From Vespula vulgaris (taxonomy: Eukaryota; Arthropoda; Insecta; Hymenoptera; Vespidae), in NCBI RefSeq assembly GCF_905475345.1, contig NC_066590.1, positions 5,594,001-5,658,000 on the forward strand: a stretch of DNA of 64,000 nucleotides, read 5' to 3'. A program made the position numbers and the translations under genes. The notes beneath the pieces were generated by a model, which was not told where the DNA came from, searched no databases, and saw only the letters and a list, made by a program, of their open reading frames with translations. Numbering within the stretch: the stretch's first letter is position 1; every line of letters begins with the position of its first letter. Shown piece by piece: positions 1 to 12,797 of the stretch.

Positions 1-71
1 AGAATTTTTAAAGGTCTGTATTTAAATCAAGATTAATATCAATATATATTAAATAAATTTTCTTAACATAG

Positions 72-3000
72 GGATACAAATATTGGTAACAGATATGGAA
101 AAGATTTTTGATCAAGGGAAAGAAATAGAAGAAAAAGAAAGACCGAAGTTCTTATGTATCAATAAAATGTTGGCTTATTTACTTTCACAATTCATTTGTC
201 ATATAAATGATCAAATAAGTAAAGATTCAAGTAACATACAAAATCCTGTAAAAATTTTATTTATTTGTACATTTGTTAATATATGATACAAGTAATATGC
301 TGATGTCACTTCTTTTTTTTTTAGCGTAAAAAGAATGCAAAATCTGATGAAGAAGATAAATGGAATGATGAACGACAAAAAGTATTAGAACTTATATATC
401 GGTGGCTTCAATTGCCATTACAAAAAATTTGGAAACCTTCAATTGTTGAAGATTCATTTGTATCGTAAGTTTAAGAAAAACTATCAGAATAGATAACATA
501 TTATTGCAAAATAGTATTTCTATATAAATGTTATTAATAACACTTCTATTCTTTCAGAGTATTATCACAAATATGTTATAATGTAATGGAACATTGCAAG
601 GATATCAAACAAAAACATACTAGACAAACAATTTTTGAGGTATGATTTTCATATTTTATGTTATTACATACATAAATATGATTATAAAAATTCTTATTTT
701 TTGGTAGATTTTGGGAATTCTTATTAAAAAATACAATCATGCTATAATTTGTGTTGTAAGAATTGTTCAGGTATGTAAATTTTATGTTTATTAATTTCAA
801 AGTTTAGAAGATATTTAAATAATAAAAAAATATGATAGCTAGTTAAATTGTGTGACACATTGCCGGCTTATATTGCCACTGGTGTTGTCCATATGGATGC
901 TGAATGTGGATGTAATGGTCTTTTAAAACAAGTAATAAAAGAAATTGATCAAACTGAACCAACAGAAGCAGAAAGTCGCAATATATCTACTTTCTTGGAA
1001 AATATAGCTACTTTGAAACCTGATATTATGTTACCAATCATGGGTGATATATTGGAATATCTTGAAAATGAAGTACGATTTTTAATATGTCATTTTTAAA
1101 ATTTTAATATATTAAATTTATAGTTTTATTAATAATTCAATTAAAATTTAATATTGAAATTAAAATTTATAGTATTATATTATGAGAAATTGTGCCATTG
1201 GAATCATAGGCACAGTAGTCCTAACAGTGTTGACAAATGAAGATCTTACTCCAGAACAAAAAGAACAACGAGACGAATATCTTAATAGCTTATTTGACCA
1301 TATAATGGATTGCAATTCATATGTAAGATCTAAAGTACTGCATGTTTGGCAAAATTTAAGTCATGAAGGGGCTATACCTTTAGCAATACAAGGGAAACTG
1401 TTGAGTACTTGTATATCACGATTGCAAGATAAAAGTGCAAATGTTCGTAAACAGGCATTACAATTATTAAGAACATTACTTCAAAGTAATCCCTTTGCTG
1501 CTAAGGTCAGTAATATATAGATATATAGTATAAGTTATTTCATTAGCCAATGAAATGATCATAAGATGATAGTATATGTAAAACGGAATAAATTTATTTT
1601 TAATTCTTATGTCATAGTTAGAAGAGATAGAATTTTCTAAATCAGTGGAGAGAGAAAAAATAAAATTAAAAGAATTACAGACACTATTTGCCAGTAATAG
1701 TGCACGTGGAGATAGAGAAAGATTAGAACTCTGGAATACTTTACTTCCAGATATAAATAAAGCTATCAAGAAAATTATAGAAAGCCACAATGAAAACAGG
1801 GAGGGTAAATATTTCTATACACTTTATTAGAAAAATATTGTTCTTATTTATATGTTACAGAATTTAAGAATTGTATATATTATCTTGCAGATGGCAAAGA
1901 AACAACAAATGATGATATTGATCCAAACTCTGCATTTGAAAAAATAAGACAATTAATGTTAAACGGAGAAGTTTTTGATGCTGTATCATATTTATGGATA
2001 ATTTGTACAAAATTGCAAGAGACTCCTAAAATAGAAAATCTTTCTTCTGAGGCAAAAAGGGAATGTCTATTTACTTTTCTATTAAAAATTTTTATGGAAT
2101 CAGAAGATACGGTAACTAAAGAAAACATATCACCAAAGAAAAAAAAGCAAAAAGAAGAAATTAAAGCACAAAAGCGACTTATAAATTATTTAGAGGTAAA
2201 AAATTATACTTTTTGCATAATTAATGCATACATAATGATTAGAAAGATTTATTAATACAATTATCTGTTAAAGAATTCTTTAGAATTTGCAACAAAATTA
2301 AAAAACGCTATACCTCTAGTAGAAGCATTACTTTTTTCTACAACATCTAGTGATGCTATTGAAGCATGTACTTTACTTGGCATAGCATGTCAATTTGGTG
2401 TAACAGGAGCAACAGCTTCAGTGAATAAAGCATTGTTTCTAGTTCTACATAATGATCAATCAGTACGCCGAAATGTAGCTACAGTGTATAAGCAAATATA
2501 TCTTAATAGCAATCAGTCCCAAAAATCAAATAGACAAAGAGCTATTATTTGTGTAAAGTCTTTAATTAATTTGGTGCAAAAACTTCAACCTGGGCAAAGT
2601 TCATCATTAGAAGAATTAATTAAATTATGGTATAATGATAAAGAAATAAGTGAAGAAACATTACAGGTATGTCATATGGAAGAAAATTGTTAAAAAGAAA
2701 ATTTTTGTGTGCTTATTTATGGCGTTTATAAACAGGTATTATGGGAAATATTTTCAATGAAATTACCTGATACAACACCAATAGAGAGTAGAGCTGCTTT
2801 AATATTAATAATGATGATAGGTCAGACTGAGAGTGGAATAATAGTTGAAAATTTAGATGTATTAGTAAAAATTGGACTAGGACCACGAGCAAAAAATGAT
2901 CTTCTTTTGGCTCGAGATACCTGCAGGACTTTACAGAAAATCAAGCAAGAGAATCAAAATATTGAAGCTGCCCCTATTAGGTAAAAAATAAAGTATTTAA

Positions 3001-5523
3001 TTAATAAATATAGTATTTAAAATAGAAGTTTTTATAATAAAAATTCATTTTATATAGGTATCCAAATAATCACAGCATGTTCCAAGAAATTATTACACTT
3101 TTAAAAGATAATTTTTATAATCTAAAAGAAAATGGCTATATTTCATTTGCTACTGATGCAATTAATGTGGTATATAAGGTGAGTTTTTTTTAATATTGGT
3201 ACAATTATCCTCTCGTTTTTTTTTTCTTTTATTTATATTTAATTTTCAAATATATTTTATAATTTAAGTTAGCTAACCAACCTCATCATTTAATAAAGAA
3301 TTTTTTATTGGATATTTACAAAACTGAGCAATTTACTGTTGAAAATGATAAATCAATAGTTATATCTTCCATTGTATTATCAAAATTATTACACATAGTT
3401 GGACATATTGCTATAAGAGAAATGGTGCACTTGGATATAGAAATATACAGGGAATTAAAACGAAGAAATAATATACAAGACCTAAAGAAAAATAAGGATT
3501 TAAATAAAGACAATACAAAACGCAACGTATCTATAACATCTATAAGTAGTTGTAATAGAAGTGTGCGTGCTAAAGAGGTTTGATATATCTATTTTCTATA
3601 GATATTTATATTCTTTTTCGATTTTTTCATTTAATAACAACAAATGTTTTATAGATTTTACAAGAGGATAATGGAGAAGATGCTTTAGAGGGTGCAGCAG
3701 ATGATACTGATGCTGAATTTATAAATACTGCATTGGAATCTGAAATAGTAACTGGTAATGGATTACTTACAAAATTTATGTATGTATGCCCACTATCAAT
3801 GTTTTATAATAATAACACGAATACTAAATAATATAATTATTATTTGTTTATAGGCCCATTGTATCACATGTATGTCAACATCCTGAAAAATATGGTAATG
3901 AAAATTTACAAGCTGCAGCTACACTAGCTTTGTGTAAAATGATGACAGTAAGTTCTGTATTTTGTGAAACATATCTTCAATTATTGGTTACGATATTGGA
4001 ACGTTCACCTTATCCAGGAATCAGAGCTAATGTTCTTATTGGTCTAAGTGATCTTACAACTAGATTTCCCAATCAAGTAGAACCATGGACAAAACATATA
4101 TATGGCAGGTAATTTTATAATTTATTTTTCAAGCATTGTAATTAATTTATTTTTCAAATTGTTCTACTCGTTAGTTAAAATATAAATAACTTTTTGTTTA
4201 TAGACTTCGAGATGAAGATAAACACGTACGTAGTACTTGTGTTCGGGTACTATCTAATCTCATAATGAGAGAGATGGTACGCGTTAAAGGTCAAGTGTCG
4301 GAATTAGCTCTTTGTATTATAGATGAAGATATTCAGATTCAACAAGATACTAAATATTTTTTCAAAGAACTTTCACAAAGGGGTTATGCTCTTTATAATG
4401 TGATTCCTGACATATTATCACGATTATCTGATCCACAAGTAAATCTTAGTGAAAGTCATTTTCAACAAATTCTTGGGTAAGTATTATGATCTGTACGTAC
4501 ATGTGAATATTCTGGAAAATTTAACTCTATCTTTTGTTTCGTTTTATTTTACAGTTATATTTTGAGTTTGGTACAACATAAAAAACAAACTGATACAATA
4601 ATCGAAAAAATTTGTGCGAGATTCAAACTTGCTACTACTGAAAGACAATGGTGTGATCTTTCTTATTGCCTTTCAATTTTACAATTTAGTGTAAAAAGTA
4701 AGTATGATATAATATAGTTTAAAAAAATTAATATTATATGTATAATATATTTCTACACTTTAGGTGTACGACGTTTGATTGAAAGTTTACCTCTTTTAAA
4801 AGAGAAAATTCATCACAAACAAGTATTAAAAACACTTCAAGGTATAATAGAACAAACGAAGAAGAAATCTGATACTAAATCTGTATGTTTAGAATTAGAG
4901 GAAAAAATAAAAGAGTTATTAGAGGGGTCTGAGAACATTGAAACAAATGATAATATTTTAATGCCACCACCGACAACGTTATTACAACAAAAATCACGTA
5001 CAGGAACACAGAAGGATAGTGACGAAGATGAAAATGATTCTGATACTGATTTAGATCCACAACCTGTAACAAAAAGAATTCTCACTTGTAGGAATTATAT
5101 TTTAACTATATCTATATTAAAAGATTCTATATAATATATTCAAATATATTATGTATATTGCAGCAAGAAAAACTAGGAAGAAAATTCGTATCTACAAAGA
5201 TAATTCCGATTCCAGTTCGGAATCAGATAATGAAGATCGTGAACAAAAAGTTACGCCAAGTAAAAGTAAGTGTTTTCTAATAAATAGAATGCTTTAAATA
5301 ATATAACTATGATATCAAATACTATTAATTCTTAATATTTCCATTATAAGGTAATACGAGATTAAAAAGTAATCGAAAAGTTATGAATTCAACTCCAACT
5401 ACACAGTCTCCATTACCGAAGAGGAATAAACCCAGTAAAACAGTAGAACATTCAGCCAAAACATCAGTAAGGACACCTAGACAAATGACAGTACGAGCTT
5501 CAACCCGATTGTCACATTTATAA
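72..5523 (+). CDS. NCAPD2: Condensin complex subunit 1 (CAP-D2), 3' portion
   Basis: CAP-D2 is the HEAT-repeat regulatory subunit of condensin I, which compacts mitotic chromosomes. The gene enters from the left edge, so its N-terminus is missing. I count about 19 exons, beginning at 72-247, 325-464, 558-639, 708-770 and 839-1072 and ending at 5351-5523; all join in frame. HEAT-like helices run through the protein. The conserved Cnd1 region lies in exons 3854-4108, 4204-4476 and 4555-4697 (segments such as YPGIRANVLIGLSDLTTRFP and RDEDKHVRSTCVRVLSNL). The tail encoded by 4764-5523 is acidic and then basic, ending RASTRLSHL before TAA, as expected for a disordered C-terminal tail that in other animals carries mitotic phosphosites. 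The gene converges on UPF3. Family assignment is confident; exact splice junctions are inferred. Confidence 0.93.
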
Positions 5524-6260
5524 AAATAATAATACATAAAAAATTAATAAATATCATAAAGATAAAAGATATTATATCATTAATTTTTTATACGTGCACA
5601 GATATAGGTATAATGAAATAATATTTAAATTATCAATAATTATTAATTATTGAGATTCATTTTATTTATTGGAAAATAATTTAATTCTTAATTCTGCTTT
5701 ATGTTTAATGTGCAAAATTCAGTTTTTATAATAAGTGTAAAGATGGTAAGAAATTTAAAAAAGATATATTTTATTATATATTTGCATACAATATATGCAT
5801 TTTGTTCAATTTCTTGAGAAAAACTAGTGTAAAAATTTTTTTTTACATAATATAACTTTAGCTTATTCTTTTTTTATTGAACATTTATTTATGTAAAGGT
5901 AAATATAGCATATGCCAAGTACCTTTTTATAATATTCGTAAAAAAAATCAAGAAGTAAACAATATAACTTATCAATGAAACGAAATTACATTTGCATATG
6001 AGACGAATTAACCCTCTATTATCATGACTTATATTAAATCCATATTATTAAATGACTTAAAATTCCTGAGAAATTATATTAAGTGATGTAAGAAATAAAT
6101 TATTTGTGCATTTGATATCATGGGATTGAATATACAAGTATGAAATGTGGAGGAACATGGAATTGAAACATGATATTATCCTGATCTGGCTATTTGTAAA
6201 ATATATGCTATTTGTTTACAATATAGATCGTACATATTAATAAATGTAGCTCAGTACATG
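5524..6260. other. Convergent 3' intergenic region between CAP-D2 and UPF3
   Basis: AT-rich DNA holding the two facing 3' UTRs. An AATAAA lies at 5546-5551, 23 bases past the CAP-D2 stop, and is its likely poly(A) signal. No ORF with coding character is visible. Confidence 0.6.
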
Positions 6261-9200
6261 TTATGAAATATCACGACTAACACTACGTTTAAATGTCATA
6301 GAACGAACTTCTGCTCCAGATTTAGCAGATTTAGAAACAGTAGAAGTTGTAGTATTTGGAGTTGGACTCTGTGAAAGGGAAGCTCGATCATCGTTAGTTG
6401 ATTTTTCCCGTTCTAATCGCTGCTTACTAAATTTTCCCATGCCTGGTCTATAGATTTCCATGGCAGGTCGATCCTACAATAATAAAATATATTTTATATT
6501 TTATAATATCAAATATATAATAAATATAATTAAATAAGTTTCTTGTTTTGTTTTTAAATATAAAGTATCCTTCCATAAAGTTATTTAGTTACAACGTGAA
6601 AAAATACCTTGTTTCGAATCCTACGTTCTAATCGTGGATCTTTTTTATCTTTTTCCTTATCTTCATTTTCAGATTTTTGTAAATTACTTTGTCCATCACC
6701 ATCTAAAGACTTATGACGTCTCAAGCAATTATTGTCCCCTGTACCTCCTTCACCACCACTTTCTAGAGAACTACGTCTTTTTACAACTTTTGATTCTTTT
6801 TTTTCATCAGACTCAGTTTCAATACCAGTTTCTCTATTAATATGTTCATTAGATCTTGATTTTTCAGTTGCATCCTTTTCATTTCGAATACTAGTTTCTA
6901 TAAATGATGTATATGTATAAATATTATAATATCATTAATGTTGGATGTTAAATAAATGTAATAATAATGTAATAATAGTTAAGAAAATTATAGAATACCT
7001 GTATCCTTATTTTGATCTAATACAGATTCAATATCTTGTTCATTTTCATTTAATTTAATGTTTCCACTGTTCTTTCCATTATTTTTTTCATTTACAGATT
7101 CCATCATTCCTTTAGAGATAGAAGAAATTAATCCTTCTTCTATAAATTCTGGAGAAGCATCTTGGTTTTCTTTCATTATGCATGTAACATTGATATTATC
7201 AATATTGAGCTCCACATTATGTCTTTTAGTTTCTGCTAATCTTTTTTTTTCAAGCCTCATTTTTTCATAACTTTTACCTCTTTTTTCTTCAATCCTTCGT
7301 TCTTTACATTCTTTGAGATCTTCTTTAATATCGTATTTTCTATCATCTCTGACATCATTTTTTCTGTCTTCTTTAAGGAAGTCTCTATCATCTCGTCTTC
7401 CATAAAGTTTTTTGTCTTCATGTCTTCTTTGATGCTTTATATCTCTGTCCTTATTTCTATCATCCATTCTTTCTCTATATCCTTTTGTTAAAGGTTTCAA
7501 ATCTCTATCTCGCGGTACTTTTTCACGTAATTTTTCGTCCCTTTTGTTGCGATTCTTTAAATCCTTCGGTGATGCTTTATCTCTTTCATCTTTATTTTCT
7601 TTATTGTCCTTGTTTGTTTCTTTATCCAAGTCAGGATTCTTAAGCACCTACAATAAATTTTACTTATATGTACAAAATTATCTTGAATTTAAATAATGTA
7701 AGATTAATTTACATTGTACTAATTTTAAATGTAATTACATTATAAATTAATAGTGTAATTATAAATCATAATTAGTATAAGAATAAAAAACACAATCACC
7801 ATTCTTTAAAATAACTTAGTTAGAAAAATTTATTGTATAAAAATTATATAACAATAAATCTTTTATATTTTAACAAGAGTATATAAATTTATCACATATT
7901 AAAAGACAATCTATAAGCTTACAAAAAGATCATAAAGTAAAATAGTTTTCAAGGAAGAAATTTGCTCCCCATAAATAGACACTTTATGCAAGGTACAATT
8001 ACATGGTATATTCTTCTTGACCATTCATTTGTAGTTTATAAATTCATGAATTTTTTCGTAATCCAGGTAAGCTTATTCTACAAGTTCTATGATTATATGA
8101 TTTATCACAATTATGCACTGCATTATGGTTCCTCGAGTTGAGTGTATCATTTGTCATATGCAATTTCCACATATTATGTATGTTTGTAAATTGTGTTTCA
8201 GAAAACATAGAGAAATACTCATTTTTTCCAATATATTGACCAGATTTAAATTTATGCTTGTTATCTACGTAATTATTTTTAGTATTATGCCAATAATAAA
8301 TACATCTCTCTCTGTCCCATTCAGGATTATTGTGCATATAACTTTCTTTATGTAAATCACAAGCATTATTAAATTTGTACTGTTTATCATTATTTCTGAT
8401 ATATTTCTTAATAAGTGATACACTTTTATTAGGTTTTATATATGAATTTGCAGATTTATTGCAGCTATTCAATTCTTTGTAAGCATGTAATTTACTTTCG
8501 ATTTTTAATGTACCATTTAAAATAATATCATTATTTTTTTCTTCAGATAGAAATACTTTGTTTTCATTTTTAATTTGGTTTTCAAAACGAATGGCTTCTA
8601 AGTTTGTACATGATAAAGTTGTAACGAAGCAATGCTTGGAGCAGACATCTTCAATATTATACACAGGCTGTGAAGGGGAAGGTTTAAATGAGCAAATACA
8701 GTAGAGAACATAGAATTAATACATCATTTTAACAAAATATAAACATTTTATGATCTAAAATTATGTTTAATATAATAGTTCCATTATTATTTTTACTTAA
8801 AAAATTGTACTATTAAGTATATAATATTCTATACTGTATTTGTCTTCACTTAACCAACAAAAGTACATAATTCTGCATGTTATAACATATTTAACAATAT
8901 GTATTGTATATAACTACTAATTTAAAAGGCAATAAAATATAACACAAGAAATAACAATAATCCAAATATAGTATCAAATGTATATTCACCTTAGATATAA
9001 TTGGATCTTCTTTAGTTCTCCGTCTTTCCAAGTCACGCCTTCTCCTCTCTTCACGTTTTTCATCTCTGAGACGTTGCTTTTCTTGTTTACGTTGTTTTAA
9101 ATACTCCAAAAGAGGTGTTGTTGTAACTTTTTTTAACGTATCTACAAAAAGTAATGACAAAATAAATTACAAAGAAGATTGTATTAAAAAAATCTTCATT

Positions 9201-9750
9201 TTATTAGATTATAATTGAACCAGTTACTTACTATCTGCTGGCTGATACGAATATTCTGTTTTTGGTTGAGCAATAGTTGAATCAGTTTCTTGATTTTTAA
9301 GACTTTCTAAGAAACTTATATAATATGTATCTGACTCCACAGTACCACATTTTAAATCTTTTTTCTTTCCAATTCTTTTTTTTGGTAATCTTTGAAAAGG
9401 TGCAAATTCTACTACAGCTGGATACTCAGTGCCTTTAGAGTCAACAAATACATAATTATCAAATTTTTCTCTGAACATAAATATATCTTGTTGATCCATA
9501 AAGTTAATATAAGCACGGGAAAATGCAAATTGACCAAGTGACATATCAGCTTTAACAAAGTACAAATAGTCATGTTCAGGCAAAGGAGAAATTTGCTCAA
9601 TGAATTGGTCTTGAGTCATTGTTGGTGGAAGTCGACGAATCACTACCTAATTGACAAATTTAATTTAACTTGTTAAGAGATAAATATCTTAAATAATAAT
9701 ATTAAAAATTATATTTTATTAAAATTACAAATATGCATTGTATACGAGCG

Positions 9751-9804
<54 letters not shown>

Positions 9805-9994
9805 GTATATATATATATATAACATTAATTTTAAATATTTAAAGTATTAAGAGATCATAGCACTTTTTTATTAATACCTTAGTCATAGGCCGGCATTTCT
9901 CTTTCTTGTTATCTCTGAGTTTACCAACATCCGGAGAACTAGCCTGTGCTTCATTTTGCACGGGTGTTTCAGGTTGCTGTGTCTCCTCAGTCAT
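6261..9994 (-). CDS. Upf3: Regulator of nonsense transcripts 3 (UPF3)
   Basis: UPF3 bridges the exon-junction complex and UPF2 in nonsense-mediated mRNA decay and shuttles between nucleus and cytoplasm. Exons in transcript order are 9994-9878, 9646-9232, 9141-8990, 7647-6999, 6897-6608 and 6473-6261, giving 611 aa with every junction in phase. The second exon encodes the UPF3-type RNP fold that binds UPF2 (starts VVIRRLPPTMTQDQF). The third begins a highly charged K/E/R middle region. The last exon carries the exon-junction-binding motif around residues RPAMEIYRPGMGKF. The ATG at 9994-9992 is the first in frame after the promoter region; an upstream in-frame extension has no ATG. The gene is tail to tail with CAP-D2. 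An intronic terminal exon (8044-8667) may give a shorter isoform. Identification is secure from the RNP fold plus the C-terminal motif. Confidence 0.93.
8044..8667 (-). CDS. Candidate alternative terminal exon of UPF3
   Basis: An open frame of about 207 codons lies wholly within the UPF3 intron between exons 9141-8990 and 7647-6999, on the same strand. Its 5' edge has a strong pyrimidine-rich acceptor (cttccccttcacag). It reads in phase 0, exactly the phase left by the upstream exon, and ends at TGA at 8046-8044. Use of this exon would replace the basic tail and the exon-junction-binding motif with an Asn/His/Lys-rich tail ending SLPGLRKNS. An AATAAA on the minus strand lies near 7830. No domain is recognised. 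It could instead be a retained intronic ORF with no function; RNA evidence would decide. Confidence 0.45.
   Translation of the reverse strand, partial: PVYNIEDVCSKHCFVTTLSCTNLEAIRFENQIKNENKVFLSEEKNNDIILNGTLKIESKLHAYKELNSCNKSANSYIKPNKSVSLIKKYIRNNDKQYKFNNACDLHKESYMHNNPEWDRERCIYYWHNTKNNYVDNKHKFKSGQYIGKNEYFSMFSETQFTNIHNMWKLHMTNDTLNSRNHNAVHNCDKSYNHRTCRISLPGLRKNS
9757..9820. repeat. (TA)n microsatellite in UPF3 intron 1
   Basis: A long, slightly interrupted TA dinucleotide run follows a short TG-containing stretch. It lies in the first UPF3 intron, and length polymorphism is expected. Confidence 0.9.
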
Positions 9995-11189
9995 TGTGCT
10001 TTTATATTGTTCAAATTCAGAAAAAATCAAGTATTATTAATATTCATTCGTGTTACTTTAATCAGTAAAATATTTCGGATATAAAATTTTCTTTAAGACA
10101 TTTAGAACACACGTTAGCGTTTACAATGCTTTCACTGCCATCTTGATTATTTATTATCAGCCTTAATTGCTAAAGCTTCAACCGAATGACTTGAAAAGTT
10201 CAGGAGTACTTGAATGTCGACGAAGTATAGATGTTTCATTCGCTCTGACTTCAAAATTTGCAAATGAAATTAGATTGGCTAACACATACTTTCCGTATTT
10301 ACAATAGTAAGGTTTTGACCAATCGCGTTACTCGATTCGACTTCTATACAGTGGCCATGACAGTTACAATATAGCCAATCAGATTGCGAGTTGTTTGATG
10401 TTATAGTTCGGCGCGATAAACGTAAGTATTCATAACATATTGAATACTAAAATTTATACTTGCTAAAAAATAATATAACAAAGCATCTGTTTATTTTACC
10501 TCTCAAAGTTTTCTCAAATATTACAGATAATTCATTCCTACACTGTATATCCAAAGCAAATAAAATTAAACTCGCCAACATTGTAGCATACAACATTATC
10601 GACATGAATGGAGCACGTCATGTAATGTATCGTATTTATCAAATTTATAATTATTACTTTAATCTATTTGTTTTGAAATTCCAAAAATGTAAGAAAATAA
10701 TATTTATTTATTTCCTAATATCTATTTTAAAAATTATGGTATGGAATTAGAATATCAAGCCTTTATATCTATAAAATTAAGTAGCGTAGTAACATATCGG
10801 TATGATACTTTTATTTGAGTGATAAATAAGGTTATTAATAATTAAACATTACGTATGCATATGTATAACGATAATTAATGTGTATGTGAGAATACTTACA
10901 GTATCATACGTTTTTATCTATTTATGATAAAATCCAAACTAAAAAAATCAAAGTTAACAAACAAAATGAAATTTTTGTTATAATAATGATAAAATTTTAC
11001 AAATACAGATTTACTTTGTCTTTCTTATTTTTACTTTAATGTATAGCACACGAGCGCGCACGCACCACACACGCACCACACACGCGCACACACACACGCG
11101 CGCGCGGTATATATCAAAATACTAGTTGTATTTTAGTATAAGTAATACATTATAACAATTATTGACTGATCTTTTTAATATAACTAAGA
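9995..11189. promoter_or_regulatory. UPF3 upstream region with CCAAT boxes; APC1 3' flank
   Basis: This gap holds the UPF3 promoter side and the DNA downstream of the APC1 stop. CCAAT boxes lie at 10319-10323 and 10375-10379, with an inverted one (ATTGG) at 10274-10278, 280-390 bases upstream of the UPF3 ATG. Such clusters are typical NF-Y sites at housekeeping and cell-cycle promoters. A CA/CG-rich microsatellite is at 11047-11106. The rest is AT-rich with no coding signal; a 96-codon ORF at 10460-10750 has random composition. Confidence 0.45.
11047..11106. repeat. CA/CG-rich microsatellite
   Basis: Imperfect CACG/CACA repeats of about 60 bases, a local GC-rich island in an AT-rich gap downstream of APC1. 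Confidence 0.85.
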
Positions 11190-12746
11190 TTAATTGGTTT
11201 TAAAGATTTTATACAACTTGTACAATGTGACGCTTGATATTGTAGACATCATTTCTTCTTGTTGAAATGGTCTCACTGAAAAAAATTAATTCAATCATAT
11301 TAATATATATATTTTTTATTTATATATACATATATGTATATAATAAAGAGGTATATAAGAAATAAATTATTTATATATGCATGTATAATATATAAACAAA
11401 GGATTATGTACTTACAGAATATTTTATTATCTGTATAATAAGGTACATCATAAAAAATGAAATATGTACTCATTTTTGATAATGTTTTTAAATCACATTC
11501 AATAATTCCAGTTGTTAAATAATGTTTTATTACAGGTATTAATTCTGTAATTATATACGAAGTATAATAATTTACAGTTTTATGAAAAAATATCATAATT
11601 AAAATAAATTCATAAAAATTAAAATTATTACCATTTTCCCATCCATCTAAAGTAAGTGATACTTTTTGTTTAATTGCAAGTATAGTCTCTGCACTAAGAA
11701 GTGGATTTGATTCTTTCAAAGACAACTTGTGTAACATTTGTGAAGATAAAAGCTTTATTTGCCATATCGAAAAACTGTTTGGTTGTTTTTCTAAAATTTC
11801 CATATTTTTAACCATGCTTACCCATGATGGTAAAAGTCCAACTTTATCTTTGATAACACATTCGTAAACAATTACTGCAAATGTTTGTAAAAAATTTTGT
11901 TCAAACTCTGTTATTCCATAACAAGTTTCTTCTGTTTCAGGGACATAATTGTTATCTTTTAATGAAGATGACATTTCTGTGATTTCCATTCCTTGAGAAT
12001 GCTCTGATTGTTCATTCCAATTATTGCTTATTGTTGAAGTTATATTATTTAAATTTTTAGAAAAATAATCGTGTTTTGCTTTATTTGTATTTCCATGTAA
12101 AATGACTTTCATGTTTCCTTCATAATTTCTTTTTTCTTTTTTAAATACTTGCATAAAATACTTTACTATATTTAATACTGTTTTATCGTTTGTAAATGAT
12201 GTTATATATTCTGGGCGTATAGTCCACGCAAAAGCTTTTTCTGTTGTTAAAGTTTGTGCTATTAAACTTCTGAAACCCTATAATTTATAAATATCAAAAG
12301 TAAAAGTAATATGTATGAGTAAGTTAATAACGTTAATTAATAAAGTTTATTTTAGATATACTTACATGGGGATCTTCTATATATGATAAACATCCAGCCC
12401 TTTGTTTAACACTTAAAGAATCGCTTCTCTTCAACATATCTTCAAGTTGTTGCCAATTGTAATTTTTTTCAAATACGATTTCCCAGTATCGAGTGTCTTT
12501 TAATTCTATTTTTTGTAAAGTGCTTAATTGTGGCAACAGACATGGAGCTTGAAGAACCATTTCTTGCCCTTGAGTTTCATTATCATTAATAAATGTCAAC
12601 TGTACTGTAGCATAACAGTATTGTCCACTGTCTATATCTCTTGGTAAGATTACACGTGGTTCAACAGCTAGAACGTATAAATGTCGCAAAGCTTGTAGAT
12701 GATATCTGCCATAAAGAAATGTGTAAGTTTATCTATGATAAAAACA

Positions 12747-12797
<51 letters not shown>

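Noticed and set aside
9757..9820. CRISPR-like or satellite array
   Set aside because: It is a simple TA microsatellite, as are those at 12749, 19239 and 36810.
10460..10750. 96-codon plus-strand ORF upstream of UPF3
   Set aside because: Its composition is random AT-rich translation without a domain, signal peptide or splice context.
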